Source of the DNA: Culex pipiens pallens
Lineage: Eukaryota > Arthropoda > Insecta > Diptera > Culicidae
Assembly: GCF_016801865.2 (NCBI RefSeq)
Contig: NC_068939.1
Span: 64,139,273-64,203,272 of the forward strand
Direction: 5' to 3'
Length of the DNA stretch: 64,000 bases
Below the pieces are notes generated by a model. It worked only from the letters and a program-made list of their open reading frames with translations, ran no database searches and was not told the DNA's origin. Position 1 is the stretch's first letter; each line of letters begins with the position of its first letter. The translations under genes and the position numbers were made by a program. Positions 58,301 to 60,059 of this stretch are shown one piece after another.

Positions 58301-59384
58301 GAATTGGCTGAGCCACCCTAATGGACATTTTTTCATTCAAATAATAAAAAGAAAAACAAGGAATTACTCCTATGCAGAAATTCATAAAGTTTAACATTAA
58401 ATTTAGCTCAAAACACCCTAGTCCAACCCGGAAGGCAGGCAGTCAGGTTTCCAATACATATTTCGTTTGCGTGGCGGAAAAGGGAAAAAATCGCACCGCA
58501 TAGAGCAACCGCCGCCGCACGGCACACGGGGTTGTTATTCATCATCCCTCGGTTAACAAGTTTTTCTCAGTCACCCAGCAGCCCCCTCTTCTTCTATCCC
58601 CCAATTGGAGCTGGTGCTGAAAAGTCCGCTGGCACTTTTCCCAGTCTCGACGGCCTGTGGCGTGTGGGATGACGGCGCTCGTGGTTCATCCCAAAATTTG
58701 GCCCGGTTTTTCCGTGGAAGATCTCTGGGTTGGGAAGTCCCGCAAATGGAAGCGCAAAGATGAAAGTAAACACTGCCAAAATCTCGGTAATGATGATGGA
58801 ATACACGTGTGCGTTGAGCGAGCCGAGCAAAAAAAAAGCTGCGTGTGGTACCGAAAAAAGAATGCGAAATTTGGAAAATTTCGCTTTTTGTTGGGTCTTG
58901 CAGCATTATCCTTTATCACAGTTTGTGGAAGAAGAATTCGTTCCGCCAAATCTGTTTGTCAGAGGAAAACACGCTTGATTCTATCAAAAGTTACGTTCTA
59001 CCTTCAAAGTGAAATGTTTAAATAAGATAAAACACGTTCAATAATAAGCAGCCCCAAATGTGAAAAATCTATAATCATTTAAATAACATTAGCACTGACT
59101 TGCAATCAAATTCAGCTCGTGAAAAATACTAAACATATTCTACATTTCAAAAATACCCTTATCTTGCCAACTCATTCCAGCAGAAAAATATGCTTTCTCA
59201 CCCAAAAAAGAACCCAAAACTCACCTGCACAGTCTTTTTCCGACCCTTGCCCCCGTTCGGCTCCTTGGACAGACTTTGATCGATGGCACGCTGTAGCTTT
59301 TCGTAGACCCTCGATTTGAACCGGCCCAGGTAACGCTCGTGGCTGTCCAGCTCCGGGTCGATGCCACCCTTCGCCCAGGGGACC
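1246..59384 (-). CDS. NACHT and WD repeat domain protein (NWD1/NWD2-like), partial, seven exons
   Basis: This entry is the joined gene; its exons are listed separately. The exons total 1995 nt (664 complete codons plus split codons at both ends). The six introns are about 22.6 kb, 352 bp, 16.4 kb, 147 bp, 4.0 kb and 12.7 kb in transcription order. In order the product has a short linker, a NACHT/STAND P-loop NTPase core (Walker A 36466-36492, Walker B 36190-36213), a helical region, and the first WD40 repeats at the end. STAND proteins of this layout are intracellular ATP-dependent switches whose WD40 propeller senses a ligand or partner; the ligand of insect members is not evident here. No start codon or stop codon lies in the window, so upstream exons are beyond 64000 and downstream WD40 exons are left of base 1. 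The family call is from recognised motifs and overall layout. NWD1 and NWD2 cannot be separated without a search. Confidence 0.85.
1364..1919. other. Intron sequence with no recognised element
   Basis: Unique-looking intron sequence to the right of exon G. It includes a short purine-rich run (GGGAAGAGAAGAGAAGAGAGG near 1383) that doubles as the polypyrimidine tract on the minus strand just upstream of the exon G acceptor. Nothing else was seen. Confidence 0.4.
1920..2215 (+). repeat. Fragment of foldback family A
   Basis: This segment matches parts of the repeats at 15740-16690 and 53080-54035. Shared landmarks in order are GTTATCGCAGTTTTAGTGAA, the GCGTGGCGCGTCG/GCGGTGTGTCG segment, then AAAACCC, TTTCCAAGGAATC and ACAGCATTT-AAGTTTTCAT. 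Only half of the foldback is present. It is old and diverged. Confidence 0.6.
3106..3513 (+). repeat. Dimeric tRNA-derived SINE, complete
   Basis: The first tRNA-like unit has GTGGTGTAGGGGTAAGC (A box) and GGGTTCGATCCC (B box) within about 3106-3180. A spacer follows. The second tRNA-like unit, about 3312-3380, has GCTGGTAGGCAGTTGGA and AGTTCGAATCCC, with a stem-loop TTGGACTAACAATCCAA. The tail ends in a T run at 3506-3514. TCGAGGG flanks both sides (3099-3105, 3514-3520), a likely short target duplication. The matching right arm of the foldback (6660-6690) lacks the insertion. Twin of Culex is a known two-tRNA SINE; whether this is Twin needs alignment. Confidence 0.85.
3580..5828. mobile_element. 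2.25-kb insertion flanked by 25-bp duplications
   Basis: The same 25 bp (TAATTTACAAATAAACGAAA plus CATTT) lies at 3555-3579 and 5829-5853. A single copy is present in the opposite foldback arm at 6598-6622, so this is an insertion with a long target duplication. Inside are a purine-rich stretch (about 3970-4330), two direct subrepeats of about 170 bp (about 4747-4915 and 5111-5280, offset about 364 bp) and a GC-richer end (about 5540-5825). No reverse transcriptase or transposase frame is present. The duplication length fits target-primed reverse transcription, so a 5'-leader plus 3'-end non-LTR relic is possible; this is inference. Confidence 0.7.
5829..6622. repeat. Central palindrome of the foldback element
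   Basis: Left side TTATATAAGGGGTCATCCAC (5851) pairs with GTGGATGACCTCTTATATAA (6580-6599). The pairing continues through GGGGCCATCCTCAAATCTGG and through repeated GAAGCTATACCGATGGTTA units toward a centre near 6210. The TTCACTGAAGCTA/CCGATGGTTA motif recurs several times in each arm, so the arms also contain short internal repeats. Confidence 0.75.
7428..7945. other. AT-rich intron stretch
   Basis: Low-GC sequence. Two overlapping 80-codon frames here are poor in coding bias and match nothing recognisable. No repeat termini were identified. Confidence 0.4.
7946..8255. mobile_element. Palindromic MITE, GTGCCACGATATCT family, copy 1
   Basis: The left arm begins CGGGTGCCACGATATCTC near 7948. 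The right arm ends AGATATCGTGGCACCCG near 8250. Internal pairing includes GTGTGCATGACGAAGCCCGA on the left with TCGGCCTTCGTCATGCACAC on the right. Sequence to about 8400 also continues in the copies at 12595 and 63294 (AATAGCTATATCTCGGCAAT, then ACCAAATGTCTT), so the transposed unit may be longer than the hairpin. Confidence 0.7.
8612..9031. mobile_element. MITE with CCCG-ATAAAAAA-TACC termini
   Basis: Left end CCCGGATAAAAAATTACCA (8612-8630) is an inverted match to the right end, whose complement is CCCGCATAAAAAAGTACCAT. The body repeats variants of ACCATTTG, AAATAGT and TGGTAA many times in both orientations, so it may have grown from a short palindromic core. There is no coding potential. 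Confidence 0.65.
9032..10900. other. Intron stretch, mostly unrecognised
   Basis: Contains diverged AT-rich repeat-like sequence (9230-9540, with GTTTAAACACC/GGTGTTTAAA inverted motifs near 9433 and 9520) and a GC-richer part at 10130-10620 with open frames on both strands. The GC-richer frames have no recognised domain and no flanking splice signals in phase with the host gene. They are not called as exons. Confidence 0.4.
10955..11375. repeat. Possible remnant of a pogo/Tc1-like MITE
   Basis: The left end reads ACAGTCGACTCTCTGGCTGT, the style of pogo-like termini. The right end near 11341-11371 carries GGTCCCTTGGATATTGACAA, an approximate inverted match to the left end's TTGTCGATATTGAAGGGACC style. 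An identical core CTCTTCCTCGACGGTCCCTT occurs twice (about 11090 and 11330). The termini are incomplete, so this is a tentative call. Confidence 0.35.
11400..12594. other. AT-rich intron stretch
   Basis: No recognised gene. Frames at 11480-11795 on both strands overlap and lack coding bias. A polypurine tract GGGAGGGAGGGAGG lies near 11838. Confidence 0.4.
12595..12890 (+). repeat. GTGCCACGATATCT-family MITE, right half only
   Basis: Shares CCTTCGTCATGCACACGGGA, GAGATATCGTGGCACCCG, AATAGCTATATCTCGACAAT and CTCGTACCAACC with the copies at 7946 and 63294. The left arm is missing, so it cannot form the full hairpin. Confidence 0.75.
12891..14067. other. Intron stretch next to exon F
   Basis: AT-rich to about 13620. 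The part at 13640-13990 has more even composition, with one local inverted repeat CTAGAACCTCTAGACTAGAG near 13679. No exon could be supported. Confidence 0.4.
14068..14365 (-). CDS. NWD-like gene, exon F: end of helical region and first WD40 unit
   Basis: This 298-nt exon (99 codons plus one base) has acceptor CTCCAATTTCAG/CTG and donor CAAGG/GTAAGT. It starts LISWLKSVAAHEGPQALLSV. After a proline- and glycine-rich turn (LTGWLPVPLPS) comes GPVRCIEVSPSKQHLILSP, then PQLWHIMSNSLVHTFKG. This last part has the strand pattern of a degenerate WD40 blade ending LWH-IMSN. The split codon G+GA gives the Gly of the next blade's GH dipeptide, so the blade-to-blade junction falls at the splice site. The 4.0-kb intron on its 5' side holds a retroelement-like insertion and a foldback element. 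Confidence 0.9.
14535..15535 (-). mobile_element. Insertion with 23-bp direct repeats and a GAATTGC tail
   Basis: GATTTCAATTACTGTTGGTC plus CTC occurs at 14535-14557 and again at 15513-15535. Immediately inside the left copy is (GCAATTC) repeated about four times (14558-14585). Read on the minus strand this is a 3' tail of short repeats, so the structure fits target-primed insertion of a 5'-truncated non-LTR element with a long target duplication. The body has no recognisable protein frame. A solo LTR is an alternative, because TGTAAGAACGGGCC at about 14590 could be an LTR start, but 23 bp is too long for an LTR target duplication. Confidence 0.65.
15740..16690. mobile_element. Foldback family A, copy 1
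   Basis: Left arm motifs GTCCCAAATAAT, GCCATTAGGGTGACCTACGC and GTGGTCCGAAAAATGACAA pair with TTGTCATTTTTGGACC, GGTAGGTCACCATAATGACC and ATTATTTGGGAC on the right. The centre is near 16180. The same unit recurs at 53080-54035 and in part at 1920. No coding sequence. Confidence 0.75.
16691..18330. other. AT-rich intron stretch between foldback A and exon E
   Basis: Includes a short tandem duplication of TATATGAAATGGCTGAAT-type sequence near 17270-17315. Nothing else could be identified. Frames here are short and AT-driven. Confidence 0.4.
18331..18477 (-). CDS. NWD-like gene, exon E
   Basis: This 147-nt exon is exactly 49 codons, phase 0 on both sides. The acceptor is TCTGTCAACAG and the donor CAG/GTAAGG. 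It contains RCLIEHVRCYILDRDIELVY and ends DPMQLGAQ, an amphipathic helical stretch expected between the NTPase and the propeller in NWD proteins. The flanking intron sequence is AT-rich, while the exon is GC-rich with strong third-position bias. It is a short symmetric exon and could be skipped without a frameshift. Confidence 0.85.
18625..18794 (-). CDS. NWD-like gene, exon D
   Basis: This 170-nt exon has acceptor TTTTTTCCACAG/GC and donor GCC/GTAAGC. A+GC completes Ser, followed by IQTQQDDNVTQIITLGPDIS; the exon ends CNFDFLLAA. It contains the helical segment RHVEESWHHLI, typical of the helical region of STAND proteins, where the AVCNFDFLLA motif closes a helical repeat. A 16.4-kb intron separates it from exon C, and it lies 147 bp from exon E. 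Both phases fit. An extra small exon inside the long intron cannot be excluded, but none is required for the frame. Confidence 0.82.
18886..19639. mobile_element. TTA-flanked MITE (GGCGTCATCCATAAAG), copy 1
   Basis: Termini GGCGTCATCCATAAAGTATG (18886) and TACTTTATGGATGACGCC (ending 19639) are inverted repeats. TTA is duplicated at 18883-18885 and 19640-19642, the target size of PIF/Harbinger-type elements. Subterminal C-rich and G-rich runs flank CACTTTGTCACA-type motifs in both arms. A second MITE (19332-19446) has inserted inside. No transposase. Confidence 0.85.
19332..19446. mobile_element. Short palindromic MITE nested in the TTA MITE
   Basis: Near-perfect palindrome of 115 bp: TACCGTCATCAGGGGTGACA on the left and its complement on the right, centre near 19389 (CATACAAAAATGCAGAAATT). 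TA at each end could be the target dinucleotide. Confidence 0.85.
19643..20384. other. Intron stretch between MITE and SINE
   Basis: Contains 19650-19960, of mixed composition with weak frames on both strands, and AT-rich sequence beyond. A frame on minus reading MFNGVIQALLANGALCQEED was considered as an exon and left out for lack of splice support. Confidence 0.35.
20385..20790 (-). repeat. Dimeric tRNA-derived SINE, copy 3
   Basis: On minus it runs from the first tRNA-like unit (20790 leftward, B box TTCGATTCC) through the spacer to the second unit (AGTTCGAATCCC, 20519-20530), then the TGCTGTAGAGCGAA tail and a T run. It contains a local duplication of CGACGGTTGGCGT around a T run near 20666-20700. 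It matches the copy at 3106 along its length. Confidence 0.85.
20791..21559. other. AT-rich intron stretch
   Basis: No gene or clear repeat terminus was seen. Composition is strongly AT-rich with A and T runs. Confidence 0.4.
21560..22620 (+). repeat. Diverged member of foldback family B
   Basis: Shares with 60060-61190 and 61983-63000 the blocks TTTTTGTCTGCTCTACA, ACTCTAAAAAGTA-CCCTGC, GGTCGTACCGCCCC-CCGTCACGAGATATC, GATTCGTGATCAGGGA and GAAGAGGGGTCGGGGCAACT. The first part (GGTGCTCCGATTTGGATGAA near 21580) may belong to a separate element. It is diverged, so it is an older copy. Confidence 0.6.
22621..24671. other. Intron stretch with no supported gene
   Basis: Begins with a GGGGTACCCTAAAACGGGGT-like repeat segment (about 22630-23300) whose second end I could not fix. 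A TGTGTGTGAGTGAGTGTGAG run lies near 23572. The rest is AT-rich. Confidence 0.35.
24672..25521. mobile_element. TIR element with internal direct CCCGGGAA-type repeats
   Basis: Termini TAGAGCGTCCAATTTCCC and (complement of the right end) TAGAGCGTCAAATTTCC are inverted. Just inside both ends lies a block built from GGGATTTCCCGAAAAA and TTTCCCGTTTCCCG (24705-24752 and 25448-25491), and these two blocks are in the same, direct orientation. The interior is AT-rich without an open frame. Confidence 0.7.
25522..27014. other. Intron stretch with no supported gene
   Basis: AT-rich to about 26200. The part from 26200 to 27000 is more even in base composition, with frames on minus (26094-26457) that overlap one another in three frames and lack domain signals. 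Confidence 0.35.
27018..27751. mobile_element. TTA-flanked MITE (GGCGTCATCCATAAAG), copy 2
   Basis: Same termini and subterminal G/C runs as 18886-19639, with TTA duplicated at 27015-27017 and 27752-27754. Its inner part (about 27420-27595) matches the right part of the MITE at 33675-34291 (CCCAGATGTAATATTACCAT and neighbouring blocks). This looks like one element nested in or captured by another. Confidence 0.85.
28093..29270. mobile_element. Near-perfect X-Y-X'-Y'-X' palindrome with 13-bp duplications
   Basis: Direct repeats CAATTGCAAAATT (28093-28105 and 29258-29270) flank the element. Block X-Y (28136-28641) is inverted at 28753-29258; the two 506-bp arms differ at one position that I noticed (A at 28502). 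The 111-bp loop 28642-28752 is a third copy of X, inverted, and it also pairs with 28106-28231. An 85-codon frame occurs in both arms (28396-28653 plus, 28998-28741 minus) with an E/G difference and different final residues; it resembles no family I know. The near identity of arms means the structure is young or kept uniform by gene conversion. Confidence 0.85.
29271..29949. other. AT-rich intron stretch
   Basis: No gene supported. A pair of motifs around GCATTCTAATGTAATGGCGC near 29420 may belong to an old repeat; its limits were not found. Confidence 0.35.
29950..30315 (-). repeat. Repeat family C, copy 1
   Basis: Inverted relative to 52140-52480. Shared blocks include AAAAACCATTTCTGATCACT, CGATGGATCAACTATGGT and CAAGTAGGACC/GGAGCTTTTCTGTCAA, continuing into TTTAAATCCATTG and TTTTAGGACCCA. 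There is no coding bias. Confidence 0.65.
30590..30670 (+). repeat. Foldback family B, short fragment
   Basis: About 80 bp matching the 3' part of family B: AAATTACCCCTTG, then CGAAAATCGAAGAGGGGTCG, GCAACTG and TGTGAGTTGGTGCAGAATTA. Confidence 0.65.
30671..32099. other. Intron stretch with no supported gene
   Basis: A short hairpin CCCACGAGGAA...TTCGTGGG lies at 31551-31587. Frames on minus at 30980-31240 and 31790-32107 are AT-driven. Nothing else was recognised. Confidence 0.35.
32100..32480 (-). repeat. Repeat family D, copy 1
   Basis: The block CAAATTTGGTGGAGCTATTG and the following ATACTATGAAAACATGTAAG match the complement of 41890-41990, as do the neighbouring GGGCCACCCC and TTTTCAAAAAACCTC segments. 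The two copies lie in opposite orientation. Confidence 0.6.
32481..33674. other. AT-rich intron stretch
   Basis: Very AT-rich. A 67-codon frame at 32987-33190 includes CRVCHDNNHVFEKW, but the cysteine pattern is too short to call a zinc finger and the frame is flanked by A runs. No other feature. Confidence 0.4.
33675..34291. mobile_element. MITE with CACAGCAAAA termini carrying a tRNA-like segment
   Basis: Left end CACAGCAAAAATCCGATGGT (33675) and right end, complement CACAGCAAAATAATCATGGT, are inverted repeats. The right part matches inner sequence of the MITE at 27018. A tRNA-like stretch sits inside on minus (33781-33862). The element has no transposase. Confidence 0.7.
33781..33862 (-). 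repeat. tRNA-Leu/Ser-like segment with T-run terminator
   Basis: On minus it reads TGGCCGAGCGGGCTAAGGCG (class II tRNA D-arm and A box, about 33834-33853), then GGTTTGAGTCC (B box, 33801-33811), and ends in T7 (33781-33787), a pol III stop. D-stem GCC/GGC pairs, but the T stem CTTGG/CCCAT does not pair well, so it is a pseudogene or SINE head rather than a functional tRNA. Confidence 0.6.
34292..35191. other. Intron stretch beside exon C
   Basis: AT-rich, with CA-rich microsatellite sequence (ACACACGCACAC type) near 34915-34950. No feature otherwise. Confidence 0.4.
35192..35392 (-). CDS. NWD-like gene, exon C
   Basis: This 201-nt exon follows a 352-bp intron. Acceptor CTGCTTTGCAG precedes GGCCGCTG; the donor is TCCA/GTAAGT. 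The split codon A+GG gives Arg, so the protein reads NVM-R-PLLREKLMSGKLL, with VWRHGL a few residues on. The C-terminal half is acidic and serine-rich (PPDSDESDEISSEQHSRKS) and looks like a flexible linker. This region follows the winged helix and should begin the helical arm between NTPase and WD40 domains. It ends with one base of a split codon that matches exon D. Coding sense is clear from GC-rich third positions and phase fit on both sides. Confidence 0.85.
35745..36645 (-). CDS. NWD-like gene, exon B: NACHT/STAND NTPase core
   Basis: This 901-nt exon (300 codons plus one base) carries the NTPase. Acceptor TGCTTGCAG precedes GAA; the donor is ATGA/GTAAGT. Exon residues 52-60 are the Walker A loop GSHGSGKST, residues 145-152 are the Walker B strand ILFLFIDD with two acidic residues as in NACHT proteins, and residues near 181-187 form a hydrophobic strand ending STT, as expected for sensor 1. 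Helical sequence follows, including GLTETEFLELL, typical of the winged-helix part of STAND ATPases. The open frame continues 83 nt past the donor to a stop at 35662. That tail is AT-rich and is intron read-through, and the ATG two codons before the acceptor is not a real start. All visible catalytic residues are intact. Confidence 0.92.
36646..37957. other. Intron stretch right of exon B
   Basis: AT-rich with diverged repeat-like sequence from about 37080 (GGGAGTGGGCCGTCCC, GCGCGCGGAACTTGAATG). No ends could be paired and no coding frame was found. Confidence 0.35.
39003..40752 (+). mobile_element. ORF1-only (half-LINE) Jockey-type retroelement
   Basis: The element is 1750 bp, flanked by 14-bp direct repeats ATTCGTGAAATTTT (38989-39002 and 40753-40766). 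It has a 114-bp 5' leader with an initiator-like TCAGTG near 39039, an intact ORF1 (39117-40523), and a 3' region of about 229 bp ending CAAATAAAACCGAATTGAAA and a few more bases. No ORF2 (endonuclease or reverse transcriptase) is present: the 3' region begins right after the ORF1 stop. The intact frame, the clear duplications and the A-rich end show a fairly recent insertion by target-primed reverse transcription. It must have used a partner element's enzymes. Confidence 0.85.
39117..40523 (+). CDS. Jockey-type non-LTR retrotransposon ORF1 (Gag-like) protein, 468 aa
   Basis: Gag-like nucleic-acid-binding protein that would package element RNA. The N-terminus is basic and serine-rich (residues 1-35), followed by an acidic and asparagine-rich stretch (DDEENNNNN, 95-112). 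A folded region at about 139-280 corresponds to the domain normally found before the knuckles in Jockey-clade ORF1. Three zinc knuckles follow: C287-C290-H295-C300 (CX2CX4HX4C), C306-C309-H313-C318 (CX2CX3HX4C) and C339-C342-H346-C353 (CX2CX3HX6C), the spacing set typical of Jockey and I-type ORF1 proteins. A lysine-rich helix (359-370) and a helical C-terminus (427-468) complete it. The frame is uninterrupted. The ATG is the first in the leader and lies 114 bp from the element start. Codon use is GC-rich compared with the surroundings. Confidence 0.9.
   Translation: MPKAGRGRGSSSAASKNPRSSSTGRVQKGKQNNAVSTAIAQGSVSAEGIDKKLLHPGYVPRSPVRTRSGTSGATTNTSTSANIPIRNEFQMLSDDEENNNNNTDGSSTTDDDEYDGRARKKVSTSKTNKSPKERRPPPIYVLDTLVDDIDELLEGLGYCLKIGKSSVQVYTFDSKNFDLVVEKLKNKNFKFYTFDPVQKTAVKVVLQGYQDRPISDLKKDLSGAGITPRDIKVLSRKTTVTGTHTLYLLYFDRGTIKIQDLRRTKALDGFWVNWRFYSKNPTDAAQCHRCQKFGHGSRNCNLPPRCVKCGETHLSEACTLPCKADLGDKAEQTKARIKCANCGGNHTSNYRGCSARKNYLEEQEKRKKKAAASHPPQRSTSVTVPAAGHRTVPADSSAFPPGWGRSFASVVAAGSGNAAQQEVTGEDLFTLPEFFALAGEMMTRFQTCRNKAEQFLALGELMIKHIYK
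41653..42060 (+). repeat. Repeat family D, copy 2
   Basis: Contains GTCCGATTTGGATGAAATTC, GCATGTTTTGATAGTATCAA and CTGCCAAATTTGAGC, matching the complement of 32190-32290. The GGAACAATATCAG end near 42035 was not found in the other copy. Confidence 0.6.
42061..44475. other. Intron stretch with no supported gene
   Basis: Parts at 42180-42620 and 43600-44100 are closer to even base composition, with overlapping frames on both strands that show no domain. AGCCAGCCAGCCAACCAGCC lies at about 43738. No splice signals in phase with the host gene were found, so no exon is called. Confidence 0.4.
44476..44930. repeat. ATGAAT/ATTCAT-rich palindromic repeat, fragment
   Basis: Starts with the terminus TACACGGAAAAAAAA and consists almost wholly of short self-complementary words (CATGAATTCATG, TTCATGAAATC, TGCATGA) in both orientations. 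The second terminus is missing here. The fuller copy is at 51290-52085. Confidence 0.7.
44931..45620. other. GC-richer segment with purine-rich 19-bp repeats
   Basis: About nine imperfect 19-bp units of AGGAGGAGGACCGAGTGGC type run from about 45165 to 45335. The frames across it (44917-45399 plus and several on minus) owe their length to the repeat and shift frame from unit to unit, so they are not called as genes. The surrounding sequence resembles a retroelement leader (GTTCGAACTGTCAAG near 44957; GGTGCTTTGTTTTGAGC near 45588), but no partner end was found. Confidence 0.5.
45625..48895. repeat. 9-bp satellite (TTTAAAGTA)n with higher-order duplication
   Basis: From about 46340 to 48830 the sequence is almost pure TTTAAAGTA. 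From 45625 to 46340 it is a degenerate mix of AAGTATTTTA, AAGTATTTCA and related words. Marker variants recur in order: GTACTTAAAG at 46879 and 47951, TATAAAGAATTTAAAAAAAA at about 46919 and 47991 (offset 1072), and AAAGAATTTGAAAAATTTAA at about 47643 and 48661 (offset 1018, six units fewer). So a segment of about 1.07 kb was duplicated after the markers arose. Long frames here (YLK or KYF repeats) follow from the 9-bp period and are not genes. Confidence 0.95.
48896..49489. other. AT-rich stretch between two arrays
   Basis: The first 200 bp are decayed 9-bp satellite words. The rest is AT-rich with no recognised feature. Confidence 0.5.
49490..51285 (-). repeat. Minisatellite of about 147-bp units, about 12 copies
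   Basis: Each unit contains GATATGTCAC, CAGGGTTCCTTGCACATTCC, TGTCCCCAGTGACCACCGGT and the palindromic ACCGGTAACCGGTGACCGGT. Start-to-start distances include 147 and 137 bp. On minus, a full 147-bp unit is 49 codons without a stop (MEPVTGYRWSLGTFRNVQGT and on), which explains frames up to 190 codons. Indel-bearing units break the frame. A T run at 51219-51241 interrupts the last, diverged unit. No start context, domain or splice signal points to a protein. Confidence 0.92.
51290..52085. mobile_element. ATGAAT/ATTCAT-rich palindromic MITE, full copy
   Basis: The left arm reads AAATCGTACCATGAAATCGT, then CTTTACGAATTTTTGAACTA and TGCATATTGGGCACGAAT. The right arm is its complement and ends TTTTTTTTCCGTGTA at about 52085. 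The interior consists of ATGAAATCATGAATTTTATT-like words in both orientations. The left terminus is diverged (TGTACAGAAAAAGTAATCCG). A fragment lies at 44476. Confidence 0.75.
52110..52480 (+). repeat. Repeat family C, copy 2
   Basis: Matches the complement of 29950-30315: TTTGGTTCAATTGGGTCCTA, AATGGATTTTTAAATCAATT, GACCATAGTTGATCCATCGA and AAGTGATCAGAAATGGTTTT. It follows directly on the ATGAAT-rich MITE. Confidence 0.65.
52481..53079. other. AT-rich intron stretch
   Basis: Contains a local direct repeat of AAAATTTTGTGAAATTGTCTG-type sequence (about 52511 and 52631), with TTTTAATAAAATAATTT-like blocks after each. No gene. Confidence 0.45.
53080..54035. mobile_element. Foldback family A, copy 2, with two insertions
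   Basis: Shares with 15740-16690 the GCGGTGTGTCG, TTTTCAAGAAATCATATCTC, AATCCTGTTAATGAA, GATAAAAATATTTCCAG and GGACCACCCTAACACGGCGT blocks. It carries a second MITE at about 53540-53775 (ACACAGAAAAAAAAATGTAA to TTTTTTTGTGTGTA). It also has a G-rich and pyrimidine-rich segment at 53210-53335 (GGGGGGGGGGCTGGAAG and following) that copy 1 lacks. Confidence 0.7.
54420..54475. repeat. CA/CT microsatellite
   Basis: Short AGCAAGCA, CACACACACGCGCACAC and TCTCTCTCT runs in succession. Confidence 0.8.
54550..54990. repeat. GC-richer segment with a direct duplication
   Basis: GTTGCCATGGAG, ACGGAACCAAGGAAGGACGC and GGGGTGACGGA-TCCACAGCT occur at 54704-54770 and 54903-54961, offset about 199 bp. It leads straight into the 141-bp array. 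The frames on both strands are broken by the repeats; no domain was recognised. Confidence 0.6.
55000..56375 (-). repeat. Minisatellite of 141-bp units, about 10 copies
   Basis: Unit landmarks are CCATAAGAGTTGGGGCAATA, GGGTATCAAACTTTAGGGAT, TTTTGATACTGGACATGAAA, CATTTTGGCAGTAGTGGCCA and TGTTCCGATAAGGGGACATT. Starts at 55086, 55227 and 55368 give an exact 141-bp period. On minus each unit is 47 codons without a stop (MSPYRNIPGASGHSRWWPLL and on), giving frames up to 167 codons. Single-base indels move the frame between units. No evidence for translation. Confidence 0.92.
56433..56606. mobile_element. Palindromic MITE, GGGACCATCCATAAACCACG
   Basis: GGGACCATCCATAAACCACG at the left and CGTGGTTTGTGGATGGTCCC at the right are exact inverted copies and extend to GTGGACAC. 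A G run and GGGGAGGGGGAGG lie inside on the same strand. A left-end fragment of the same element is at 61963-61986. Confidence 0.85.
57206..57776. mobile_element. Foldback element with 10-bp direct repeats
   Basis: ATGGAGACTA occurs at 57206-57215 and 57767-57776. Inside, GACTTTTTGGCGGGCATCCA, AAGCCCAAATCCAAAATATG and GGACGTAACAGGAGCTGGCG on the left pair with the complements at 57600-57755. The centre is near 57490. A 9-11 bp target size would fit Mutator-like elements, but no transposase is present. Confidence 0.75.
57876..58320. mobile_element. Foldback element
   Basis: TTTCTGATCGCAATAAGGCC with CAACCCTCTCAAATTTGGGA on the left pairs, with gaps, with TCCCAAATATTAAGAGGTTG and TTTTGAGGCC on the right. 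TTTTTCTGCCAATT near 58015 pairs with AATTGGCAGAAAAA near 58205. The centre is near 58110. Ends are diverged, so limits are approximate. Confidence 0.6.
58321..59224. other. Intron stretch left of exon A
   Basis: The part at 58490-58900 is of even base composition with long frames in several phases on both strands (for example 58657-59025 plus and 58906-58571 minus). None contains a recognisable domain or has splice ends that fit exon A or B, so no exon is called. The rest is AT-rich. Confidence 0.4.
59225..59384 (-). CDS. NWD-like gene, exon A (most 5' exon in window)
   Basis: This 160-nt exon has acceptor TTTTTCCGACAG at its right edge and donor CAG/GTGAGT at its left edge. It begins with one base of a split codon and ends on a complete codon. 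It reads VPWAKGGIDPELDSHERYL and ends GRKKTVQ, then joins in phase to EIFHEHST in the next exon. It is charged, looks helical, and lies just before the NACHT core. Codons are GC-rich compared with the flanking AT-rich intron, which supports real coding sequence. The exon before it is not visible up to 64000. The exon is short and rests on splice sites, phase and composition rather than on a recognised motif. Confidence 0.75.
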
Positions 59385-60059
59385 CTGTCGGAAAAATGAA
59401 AGAGGAGGAGTGGTTGGTCAATTTTCCCTCAGTAAAAGCAAACACACACAGTACCAATAATGAAGATGGAAGATGAGAATTTATGGGTGATTAGTGGCAC
59501 AGCAACGTTATTTTTCGGGCACAGAAATGGTGAAGGGCCATGGTAAGCCATGTCGAGCATGTTTTATGCAAAATGTACTCGCAGTTTCCATTAGCACTAC
59601 AACACGGCGTTTCAGAGTAGGTACATTGCAATGAAAATGGTAATTTTGCAGCATTTTTTTTTCTATTTAGGGCTTCGGAATTTCAAAAACAAACAAAATC
59701 TCAAATTTTAACTACTGAGTAATTCTGTAGAATTTCGTTTTTTTCGAAATTTTCAATTTTATTATTATAATTTGAATGCAATTTTGTCCCTAATTAAAAA
59801 TAGCCATTTTGTATCATTAATTTTTCCATACAAGGTTCCATACAGTTTTGAGGACTGGTGGTTAACAAAAGAAGAAAGGATTTTCTGACCGATTTGTCGT
59901 TTTTGACCAAGGTGTAGGTAATGGTTGGAACCATTCAAAGCAAATAGGTTCACTTAAAAAATCCCATTTTTCTATTCGACTTTTCATCACAAAAGTTGAA
60001 TTTCGCAAAAAAAAAAAAACAAAAATTCATTTTAAATATGTTTTAGGGAACTGAAAAAA
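59385..60059. other. Intron stretch right of exon A
   Basis: 59385-59660 is unique-looking. 59750-60059 resembles the outer arms of the repeat at 37958-41652 (AGCCATTTTGTATCATTAAT, TTTTCCATACAAGG). No further exon of the host gene was found. Confidence 0.4.

Noticed and set aside
58571..59025. Overlapping frames of more than 100 codons on both strands near exon A
   Set aside because: Considered as an extra NWD exon, but no splice pair fits the phase of exons A and B, which already join cleanly.
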